Origin: Bacteroides sp.
GTDB lineage: Bacteria; Bacteroidota; Bacteroidia; Bacteroidales; Bacteroidaceae
Length of the DNA stretch: 12,697 bases
Assembly: GCA_030152865.1 (NCBI GenBank)
Contig: JASLIW010000088.1
Coordinates: forward strand, 1-12,697
Direction: 5' to 3'
Part shown: positions 7,697 to 12,697 of the stretch, in pieces
How positions within the stretch are numbered: position 1 is the first letter of the stretch
How the letters are laid out: the number at the start of each line of letters is the position of its first letter
Made by a program: the position numbers and the translations under genes
The notes under the pieces: model-generated
Told to the model about the DNA's origin: nothing
Databases searched by the model: none
The model's input: only the letters and a program-made list of their open reading frames with translations

Positions 7697-8427
7697 TATC
7701 TTACTAATATTTTAAAAGAGTCCAGCTCTTTTTCTCCACCCTGTGATTGATCATATTTTACGATCACATTAATAGAGTCAGATATGTCAAGTTCTGGACA
7801 CTGATGCATAATCGTTTCAGGAGTCATTTTATAGCTAATGGTAGCTCCTTGTGGCATACTTTCGTAAAAATCACTTTTCTTTCTATAATCTACAAACCTC
7901 AAAAATACAGTATCTTTTGTGAAATCTTCAATGAAAAGCAGAAAATTACTAGCAGAAATACCTTGTCCATAAGGAGGAAGTGAAAAGCTAAAGTTGAATG
8001 TAAGGTAGCCTTGAGCAGCTAGTGGCTTTTCTAAGTTAGATATTCTGACGCCAAATTCATCTAGATTAATAGTGTCTCGGCCTTCGTTAAGAGGTTGTAC
8101 GGGAATAGGCTGTACGTATTCAATCTTGATTTTCTTGCCAGCTTTGCTGTTCTCTATCTCTGGATAAGAGTAGGCAATATGAGCTCGCTCTAGATAAGAC
8201 TCTTCACCTGTCTGTGTATTGCGTACTTTTAGTACTTCTGGGTTGGTAGGGTAGTAGATTTCGTTGTTCAAATCACCGCGTAAGTAATCTACCATAAATC
8301 CTAAAGACTCAACCGTTACTAAGTCCTCACCATCAATATGTATACCTTTACTTGACTTCAAGCAAGAAGATAAAAGTATAATAACCGATAAACAAGCAAA
8401 TGCTGTTAGTGCTTTAAAATGTTTCAT
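7696..8427 (-). CDS. NigD-like lipoprotein
   Basis: This is a 243-residue lipoprotein with a signal peptide (MKHFKALTAFACLSVIILLSSC) and lipobox LSSC, giving lipidated Cys22. The residues after Cys are LKSSKG, which lack the acidic run that sends Bacteroidota lipoproteins to the cell surface, so I infer periplasmic facing. The mature part is beta-rich. Its second half (LTFNFSFSLPPYGQG, NFLLFIEDFTKDTVFLRFVDYRK, then a C-terminal FKILVR strand) resembles the C-terminal domain of NigD-like proteins, named after a bacteriocin-associated gene of Bacteroides fragilis, though most members have no known link to bacteriocins. The N-terminal OB-like domain is less clear. It overlaps the YIP1-family gene by one base and lies 64 bases after the DUF4375 gene. 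The family call is tentative; lipoprotein status is firm. Confidence 0.6.
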   Translation of the reverse strand: MKHFKALTAFACLSVIILLSSCLKSSKGIHIDGEDLVTVESLGFMVDYLRGDLNNEIYYPTNPEVLKVRNTQTGEESYLERAHIAYSYPEIENSKAGKKIKIEYVQPIPVQPLNEGRDTINLDEFGVRISNLEKPLAAQGYLTFNFSFSLPPYGQGISASNFLLFIEDFTKDTVFLRFVDYRKKSDFYESMPQGATISYKMTPETIMHQCPELDISDSINVIVKYDQSQGGEKELDSFKILVR

Positions 8428-8491
8428 GTTTTTTTAGTTTACAATAAGTATTGATTTTATAAAGTAAACGTAAAGAAACCTAATTACTGCA

Positions 8492-8995
8492 TCAATCCTT
8501 GACTATTTTTGCAAAAAGGTCAATATGCTCATCCACATAAGAGGCTATTTGCATGCTTATTAGCTCTTCTTCTTCAAAAAACTGCTCTTCTAACTCATCA
8601 AAAGCTTCGTACTGTTCATACATAGCCATAAACTCTTCTTCACTGCGTTCTTTCGTTAAGTCTACTTTGTGCTCGTCGTAGATTTCTTTTGCCTTATAGA
8701 TTAGTTTTGAAAAATCTTTTAAACCCCATAGGCGCATGGCTTTAGCGAAAGGATTTTCAAAAATGTAAGGGCCATATCCATTCTGTATCAGCTGGCAAAA
8801 CCCTCCTGTTCTTACTTCCTCCACAAAAAAGTGATAGGCTAAGAGGCTGTGTTGTTCTCCATTGAGCTGATTCATCGTCTCTGCACTTGGATCACCAGCC
8901 AAAGCGGCTTTGTAGTGATCGGTAAATACTTGTAGGAAAGCATCCATGCCTTCTTCGGCAGCCTTTATTATATCTTGTTCTTTTATTTCAATCAT
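8492..8995 (-). CDS. DUF4375 (DMP19-type) domain protein
   Basis: This is a 167-residue, acidic, probably cytoplasmic protein with no signal peptide or membrane segment. The central block LNGEQHSLLAYHFFVEEVRTGGFCQLIQNGYG followed by an ENPFAKAMRLWGL helix matches the conserved core of DUF4375/DMP19 proteins (a pattern of helices around a GGF-x-Q-x(4)-G motif). A DMP19 fold from Neisseria is described as a DNA mimic, but that activity cannot be assumed here. The C-terminal third is very rich in Glu (EEFMAMYEQYEAFDELEEQFFEEEEL), which would give strong negative charge. It is the first gene of the leftward group that ends with smpB. A -7-like box lies at 9017-9024, and no terminator separates it from the NigD-like gene. 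Confidence 0.65.
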   Translation of the reverse strand: MIEIKEQDIIKAAEEGMDAFLQVFTDHYKAALAGDPSAETMNQLNGEQHSLLAYHFFVEEVRTGGFCQLIQNGYGPYIFENPFAKAMRLWGLKDFSKLIYKAKEIYDEHKVDLTKERSEEEFMAMYEQYEAFDELEEQFFEEEELISMQIASYVDEHIDLFAKIVKD

Positions 8996-9016
8996 GTCAT
9001 AGCATTTTTCTGGGTG

Positions 9017-9024
9017 TAAAGATA
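9017..9024 (-). promoter_or_regulatory. Possible -7 box for the DUF4375 gene
   Basis: On the minus strand this reads TATCTTTA, differing from TAnnTTTG only in the last base, 21 bases upstream of the ATG. No TTTG was seen 19-21 bases further upstream, so the call is weak. Confidence 0.35.
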
Positions 9025-9107
9025 AGCTATTTCCTCTTATTAATCGTTGTTGTCGAATAAATAAAGCCCATAGGCAGCCTTTATTATTTTATTTTTTTGA
9101 TATGCGC

Positions 9108-9143
9108 AGTTTGCATTCTAAGTCAAAAAAAGGGATGCAAACT
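9108..9143. repeat. Inverted repeat upstream of the scaffold/GGGtGRT promoter
   Basis: AGTTTGCAT (9108-9116) and its exact reverse complement ATGCAAACT (9135-9143) are 18 bases apart, ending 28 bases before the -33 box. A related half-site, TTTGTATGC (9172-9180), overlaps the -33 box. This could be an operator, but no regulator is encoded nearby. Confidence 0.4.
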
Positions 9144-9171
9144 TCCATACAAGAAAAGAACCTTTTAACAA

Positions 9172-9203
9172 TTTGTATGCAGGAATAAAAACTGCTACCT
9201 TTG
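9172..9203 (+). promoter_or_regulatory. Promoter of the scaffold/GGGtGRT operon
   Basis: TTTG (9172-9175) and TACCTTTG (9196-9203) are separated by 20 bases. Both boxes match the Bacteroidetes consensus exactly. The predicted start near 9210 leaves an AT-rich leader of about 64 bases before ATG 9274. Confidence 0.85.
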
Positions 9204-9273
9204 TGTTCCGTTCAGAAAATCAATAAACTAGGCTACATATTTTTTTATATATCACTATAAATAAAGTTAAATT

Positions 9274-9975
9274 ATGACTTATTCACACGAAGTGGAACAC
9301 ATGTGTGTTGTAAAACAAGGTCCAAATCATGGACCAGCTCCAATACCAGAAGAAGGTAAGTGGGTAAAATCAAAAGAGATTGTTGATATTTCAGGCTTAA
9401 CTCATGGTGTGGGTTGGTGTGCTCCTCAACAGGGTGCATGTAAGCTAACACTAAACGTTAAAGAGGGAATTATCCAAGAAGCGCTTATTGAAACAATCGG
9501 TTGCTCTGGTATGACTCACTCAGCAGCTATGGCTTCTGAAATCCTTCCTGGCAAAACAATCCTTGAAGCACTAAACACAGACTTAGTTTGTGACGCTATC
9601 AATACGGCTATGCGTGAACTATTCTTACAGATTGTTTATGGTCGTACTCAATCTGCGTTTTCTGAAGGTGGCTTAACAATTGGTGCAGGTCTAGAAGACT
9701 TAGGTAAAGGTCTTCGTAGCCAAGTAGGTACACTTTATGGTACTTTGGCAAAAGGTCCTCGTTATCTTGAAGTGGCTGAAGGTTATATCAAAACACTCGC
9801 TTTAGATGAAAACGATGAAATCTGTGGTTACGAGTTCGTACACATGGGTAGATTCATGGATGAAGTAAAGAAAGGCACAGATGCAAACGAAGCATTGAAG
9901 AAAGTGACAGGTACTTACGGTCGCTTCTCTAAAGAAGATGGTGCAGTTAAATTCATAGACCCACGTCAAGACTAA
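9274..9975 (+). CDS. IscU/NifU-like iron-sulfur cluster scaffold homologue
   Basis: This is a 233-residue soluble protein. Residues about 48-135 resemble the IscU/NifU N-terminal scaffold fold: GACKLTLNV (Cys56) corresponds to the first ligand strand, ETIGCSGMTHSAAMASE (Cys77) to the TYGCGSAIASS block, and GKTILEALN to the helix after it. At the place of the third IscU cysteine (the HCS motif) the sequence is QIVYGRTQSAFSEGG, with no cysteine. Other cysteines are at 11, 49, 106 and 184; Cys49 and Cys56 form an unusual CAPQQGAC pair. An additional C-terminal region (about 140-233) is absent from IscU. Such proteins are annotated as iron-sulfur assembly scaffold proteins and lie next to the GGGtGRT gene, as here with 21 bases between. 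It is the first gene of a two-gene operon with a near-consensus promoter. The biochemical role is inferred, and cluster binding is uncertain. Confidence 0.8.
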   Translation: MTYSHEVEHMCVVKQGPNHGPAPIPEEGKWVKSKEIVDISGLTHGVGWCAPQQGACKLTLNVKEGIIQEALIETIGCSGMTHSAAMASEILPGKTILEALNTDLVCDAINTAMRELFLQIVYGRTQSAFSEGGLTIGAGLEDLGKGLRSQVGTLYGTLAKGPRYLEVAEGYIKTLALDENDEICGYEFVHMGRFMDEVKKGTDANEALKKVTGTYGRFSKEDGAVKFIDPRQD

Positions 9976-9982
9976 TTGTAAA

Positions 9983-9988
9983 AAGGAG
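9983..9988 (+). promoter_or_regulatory. Strong Shine-Dalgarno before the GGGtGRT gene
   Basis: AAGGAG lies 8 bases before ATG 9997. Such a complete Shine-Dalgarno is unusual for Bacteroidota, where most genes rely on A-rich leaders, and it fixes this start codon. Confidence 0.75.
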
Positions 9989-9996
9989 AAATTATT

Positions 9997-10995
9997 ATGG
10001 CATTATTTGAAAGTTACGAGCGTCGTATCGATAAAATCAACGCAGCGTTAAACGCTAATGGAATTAAAGATATCGAAGAAGCCAAAGCTCTTTGCGATGG
10101 TATCGGTATCAATCCATATAAATCATGTGAAGAAACTCAGCCTATCTGCTTCGAAAACGCAAAGTGGGCCTATGTTGTAGGTGCAGCTATTGCAATCAAA
10201 AGAGGTTGTACTAATGCAGCAGAAGCAGCAGAAGCAATTGGTGTAGGACTACAATCATTCTGTATTCCTGGTTCTGTAGCAGAAGACCGTAAAGTAGGTA
10301 TCGGTCACGGTAACCTAGCAGCGCGTCTTCTTCGTGAAGAGACAAAATGCTTTGCTTTCTTAGCAGGTCACGAATCTTTTGCAGCAGCAGAAGGTGCAAT
10401 CAAAATTGCAGCAAAAGCTGACAAAGTACGTAATGAACCACTTCGTGTAATTTTGAATGGTCTAGGTAAAGATGCAGCTCAAATTATTTCTCGTATCAAT
10501 GGATTTACATACGTTGAGACAGAATTTGACTTCTATACTTCAGAACTTAAAGTAGTAAAAGAAATTGCTTACTCTAAAGGTCCTCGTGCTAAAGTAAGAT
10601 GCTTTGGCGCAAATGATGTTAGAGAAGGTGTTGCTATTATGCACTTTGAAGGAGTTGATGTATCAATTACAGGTAACTCTACCAACCCCACTCGTTTCCA
10701 GCACCCAGTAGCGGGTACTTATAAGAAAGAGTGTATGGAGCAAGGTAAAAAATACTTCTCAGTAGCTTCTGGTGGTGGTACAGGTCGTACGCTTCACCCA
10801 GACAACATGGCTGCTGGTCCTGCTTCTTATGGTATGACTGACACAATGGGACGTATGCACTCTGATGCTCAGTTTGCTGGTTCATCATCTGTACCTGCTC
10901 ACGTTGAAATGATGGGATTCTTAGGTATGGGTAACAACCCAATGGTTGGTTGTACAGTTGCTGTAGCGGTAGATGTAGCTACACACCTCAAGTAA
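9997..10995 (+). CDS. GGGtGRT protein
   Basis: This is a 332-residue cytoplasmic protein carrying the name-giving motif GGGTGRT at residues 259-265, followed by LHPDNMAAGPASYGMTDTMGRMHSDAQFAGSSSVPAHVEMMGFLGMGNNPMVG, a Gly/Met-rich C-terminus. Nine cysteines (33, 44, 51, 71, 89, 118, 202, 246, 319) are many for a cytosolic protein and include CEETQPIC (44-51). The family occurs in Bacteroidota, Clostridia and others; to my knowledge no function has been assigned. Its constant partner is the IscU-like protein encoded just upstream, so a role in Fe-S or metal chemistry is a reasonable inference. Codon choice is strongly biased to GGT, CGT and GCA/GCT compared with neighbouring genes, which suggests high expression. 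It has a strong Shine-Dalgarno and ends 25 bases before a UUCG-loop terminator. The family call is very firm. Confidence 0.93.
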   Translation: MALFESYERRIDKINAALNANGIKDIEEAKALCDGIGINPYKSCEETQPICFENAKWAYVVGAAIAIKRGCTNAAEAAEAIGVGLQSFCIPGSVAEDRKVGIGHGNLAARLLREETKCFAFLAGHESFAAAEGAIKIAAKADKVRNEPLRVILNGLGKDAAQIISRINGFTYVETEFDFYTSELKVVKEIAYSKGPRAKVRCFGANDVREGVAIMHFEGVDVSITGNSTNPTRFQHPVAGTYKKECMEQGKKYFSVASGGGTGRTLHPDNMAAGPASYGMTDTMGRMHSDAQFAGSSSVPAHVEMMGFLGMGNNPMVGCTVAVAVDVATHLK

Positions 10996-11020
10996 AAAAG
11001 AATCTTTATTGAGATAAATG

Positions 11021-11052
11021 AAAGAGAGATACTTCGGTATCTCTCTTTTTTT
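11021..11052 (+). terminator. Terminator of the scaffold/GGGtGRT operon
   Basis: The 12-bp stem AAAGAGAGATAC / GTATCTCTCTTT (11021-11032, 11037-11048) closes on a TTCG tetraloop inside a C-G closing pair, a very stable form. A run of seven T (11046-11052) follows. Confidence 0.92.
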
Positions 11053-11088
11053 ATGAGCTATTATTTTGTGTCTTGTATAAACTTTTTT

Positions 11089-11119
11089 TGACCCTGATGT
11101 TTGTGTGTTCTGACCCTGA
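11089..11119. repeat. Two direct copies of TGACCCTGA, 22 bp apart
   Basis: TGACCCTGA occurs at 11089-11097 and 11111-11119, each followed after two bases by TTTG. The 22-bp period places both copies on about the same DNA face. A partial inverted copy, ATCAGGG, lies at 11134-11140. The role is unknown; it could be a protein-binding array or a duplicated promoter piece. Confidence 0.4.
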
Positions 11120-11233
11120 CCTTTGTAGGTTTTATCAGGGATCTAAGGATATTAGTTGCGGGGTGTTTCTGTGTTAAAATTAATAATGTTGCAAATAGTG
11201 ATGCAGTATATTCATCGGGCTTGCATTTAACCA

Positions 11234-11247
11234 GTGAATCGATTCAC
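11234..11247. promoter_or_regulatory. 14-bp perfect palindrome, possible operator
   Basis: GTGAATCGATTCAC is a perfect palindrome 56 bases before the lipoprotein ATG at 11304. It has no T-run and no loop, so it looks like a dimer binding site and not a terminator. The cognate regulator is unknown. Confidence 0.4.
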
Positions 11248-11303
11248 AAAACGAAAATAAATTTCAGATTAAACATTTCATTAATCTTAACGAATAAACC
11301 AAG

Positions 11304-12002
11304 ATGAAAACTTTAAAAGATTTAAAGAAGGTATTTTTAGGGGTATTAACTTTATGTGTGGCAGCTGGATTTACTGCTTGCTCAAGCGATGACGATGATC
11401 CAGTAAATATGCCAGTTAAAATGAGTATACAAGGTACTTATGAAGGTACTTATAAGGTTCAAACAACCTTGGATCCAGGTTTGAATGAAAAGCCAGGAGA
11501 CGAAACAACCGAGGAGGCAACACCAAATAGTCGTTTAGTTGTGGATTCAAAAAACTTAGAACTAGGTGATTTTCCTATAGCCTTTGCTCTTAAAGGAATA
11601 GAATTAGTTGGAGAAGAAAAAAGTGATGTAGTAGATGAGGATGAAACTACAGATGTGCTAGAAGAGATCAAAAAAGATTTCGAAAACGTGGAGCTAGCTT
11701 ATACACTTGGAAGTGTAAATGAGAAAAAAGGAACAGCTTTGTTTTCAATAGCGTTTGAAGAGTACACTAAAGAGCTTAAAAATGGTTCAACCCTAGTTAT
11801 AAACATCAACGAGGTTAATGAAGGGAAATATGTGGATTCTGAAGAAACAGGTACACTTACTATGAACCTAGAGGTCGATGTAAAAGTACTTGAAAAAGAA
11901 GAGGCTGAGGAGCCTGCAGACGAGAAAAAAGATGCAGACAAAGAAGAGCCAGCTAGCTTTAAAACCAAATATGCAATTAACTTTGTAAAAATTTCAAGAT
12001 AG
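11304..12002 (+). CDS. Acidic surface lipoprotein, DUF4840-like
   Basis: This is a 232-residue protein with a lipoprotein signal peptide ending FTAC, giving lipidated Cys26. The following residues SSDDDD match the acidic export signal that directs lipoproteins to the outer face of the outer membrane in Bacteroidota. The body (GTYEGTYKVQTTLDP, a LVVDSKNLELGDFPIAFALKGI strand pair, AYTLGSVNEKKGTALFSIAF, then repeated beta strands) resembles DUF4840 lipoproteins, whose function is unknown. It is unusually rich in Glu, Asp and Lys, including an EKEEAEEPADEKKDADKEEP stretch near 197-216. It has its own terminator just downstream and a palindrome upstream, so it appears monocistronic. No good -33/-7 pair was found before it; TAATGTTG at 11184-11191 is the best -7 candidate. 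Lipoprotein status is firm; the family is tentative. Confidence 0.7.
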   Translation: MKTLKDLKKVFLGVLTLCVAAGFTACSSDDDDPVNMPVKMSIQGTYEGTYKVQTTLDPGLNEKPGDETTEEATPNSRLVVDSKNLELGDFPIAFALKGIELVGEEKSDVVDEDETTDVLEEIKKDFENVELAYTLGSVNEKKGTALFSIAFEEYTKELKNGSTLVININEVNEGKYVDSEETGTLTMNLEVDVKVLEKEEAEEPADEKKDADKEEPASFKTKYAINFVKISR

Positions 12003-12027
12003 TTGACCTACTTACTTTAAAGTAGAT

Positions 12028-12057
12028 AAAGGGATAGCCTAGGCTATCCCTTTTTTT
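12028..12057 (+). terminator. Terminator after the acidic lipoprotein gene
   Basis: A perfect palindrome at 12031-12050 (GGGATAGCCT and its complement), extended by AAA/TTT, is followed by seven T (12051-12057). It lies 26 bases after the stop codon. Confidence 0.9.
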
Positions 12058-12127
12058 GTTCTAAATAAAAAGCTAGTCATCCAAGACAAAAAGAGATCAC
12101 TTAATAGTAATATTCGCTGTCTTTATT

Positions 12128-12135
12128 TATATTTG
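12128..12135 (+). promoter_or_regulatory. Possible -7 box for sppA
   Basis: TATATTTG matches TAnnTTTG and lies 40 bases before ATG 12176. No TTTG is present 19-21 bases upstream. Alternatively its TTTG could be a -33 box for a poorer -7 at 12154-12161. Confidence 0.45.
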
Positions 12136-12175
12136 TTTATAATCAAATAATTTTACCTCTTCAAATACAGTAAGT

Positions 12176-12697
12176 ATGAAGGATTTTTTTAAATACACAC
12201 TAGCTACTCTCACAGGGATAATCTTGTCAGGAGTAATCTTTTTTATATTGATATTTTCCATTTTAATTGGGAGCTTGATTTCGAGTGCAGATCAGAAAGT
12301 AGTTCTCAAAGATACGTCTGTTCTTAGCCTAAAGCTGGAAGGTGTCTTGAATGAACGCGTTGTAGACAACCCTCTAAAAGAGTTGCTAGATATCAATCAG
12401 TCTAGCTTAGGCCTGAAGGATATTCTTGAGGCAATCGATAAAGCAAAAGTAAACCCCAACATCAAAGGAATCTACTTAGAAGCTGGAAGCATGAATACCT
12501 CTTTTGCTTCATTAGAAGCTATCCGTAAGGCTCTGCTCGATTTTAAAGATAGTGGAAAATTCATTGTTGCCTATGCTGATCAATACTCACAAGGCTTGTA
12601 CTATGTGGCATCAGTAGCAGATCAAGTACACCTCAACCCCAAGGGAGGTTTGGCTTGGGCTGGCTTATCTGCACAGCCTATGTTCTATACCGACCTA
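12176..12697 (+). CDS. sppA: Signal peptide peptidase SppA, N-terminal part (3' end outside window)
   Basis: From ATG 12176 the frame is open to the window edge, giving 174 residues. The N-terminus MKDFFKYTLATLTGIILSGVIFFILIFSILIGSL is a single membrane anchor. It is followed by VLSLKLEGVLNERVVDNPLKELL and LKDILEAIDKAKVNPNIKGIYLEAGSMNTSFASLEAIRKALLDF, the first S49 peptidase-like repeat, then KFIVAYADQYSQGLYYVASVADQVHLNPKGGLAWAGL, which matches the long 67K-type SppA. This inner-membrane serine protease degrades cleaved signal peptides; its catalytic lysine (after a GTYKSA-type motif) and the serine of the second repeat would lie beyond the window. It follows the preceding terminator by 118 bases and starts a new transcription unit. 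Confidence 0.9.
   Translation, partial: MKDFFKYTLATLTGIILSGVIFFILIFSILIGSLISSADQKVVLKDTSVLSLKLEGVLNERVVDNPLKELLDINQSSLGLKDILEAIDKAKVNPNIKGIYLEAGSMNTSFASLEAIRKALLDFKDSGKFIVAYADQYSQGLYYVASVADQVHLNPKGGLAWAGLSAQPMFYTDL

Noticed and set aside
9060..9090. Interrupted hairpin (AATAAA-GCC / GGC-TTTATT) followed by a T-rich run, terminator-like on the plus strand
   Set aside because: No plus-strand gene precedes it and the stem has a 4-base bulge, so a terminator role is not supported.
10211..10942. Minus-strand frames opposite the GGGtGRT gene
   Set aside because: They are by-products of its biased codons; Leu/Gln repeats reflect GCA/GCT/GAA codons on the other strand.
11101..11307. Open frame of 68 codons before the lipoprotein gene
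   Set aside because: It covers repeats and the palindrome of the intergenic region, has no start context and overlaps the real ATG.
11459..11968. Two minus-strand frames rich in serine opposite the lipoprotein gene
   Set aside because: They mirror the Glu/Asp/Lys-rich codons of the plus-strand gene and show no independent features.
1..12697. CRISPR array, prophage, toxin-antitoxin or defence island
   Set aside because: No regularly spaced repeats, integrase, phage genes or recognisable defence families were found; most genes are housekeeping.

Overview
The window looks like a Bacteroidota chromosome, most likely order Bacteroidales; the genus cannot be resolved. The evidence is AT-rich DNA, several promoters of the Bacteroidetes type (TTTG at -33 and TAnnTTTG at -7), an ISL3-family insertion sequence of the ISAon1 type, lipoproteins of NigD-like and DUF4840-like type, and the GGGtGRT gene pair.

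Layout. Positions 1-1329 (right edge approximate) hold the right-hand part of an ISAon1-type insertion sequence. Its transposase is split over two frames and also carries an in-frame stop just before the catalytic glutamate, so the element looks dead. Next come a strong hairpin terminator and a tRNA-Ser(UGA) gene on the minus strand, with a clean promoter. That promoter lies back to back with the start of mutS2. On the plus strand follow mutS2 (1674-4172), a CorA-type metal channel gene with its own promoter (4241-5275) and an iron-sulfur L-serine ammonia-lyase gene (5347-6552), ending at an 18-bp bidirectional hairpin terminator.

The same terminator closes a minus-strand group running leftward from 8995: a DUF4375/DMP19-type gene, a NigD-like lipoprotein gene, a YIP1-family membrane protein gene that overlaps its predecessor by one base and starts with GTG, and smpB.

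On the plus strand, 9172-11052 is a self-contained two-gene operon with near-ideal promoter, strong internal Shine-Dalgarno and UUCG-loop terminator. It encodes an IscU/NifU-like iron-sulfur scaffold homologue and the cysteine-rich GGGtGRT protein. The function of this pair is unknown to me and it is the most interesting part of the window. After it come an acidic, probably surface-exposed lipoprotein gene with a 14-bp palindrome upstream (11304-12002), a terminator, and the first 174 codons of sppA (12176 to the window end).

Functionally this is mostly core chromosome. MutS2 and SmpB both act on stalled ribosomes in well-studied relatives. CorA moves divalent cations. Serine ammonia-lyase needs a [4Fe-4S] cluster, and the scaffold/GGGtGRT pair may concern Fe-S or metal handling. 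No CRISPR array, phage or defence system was seen.
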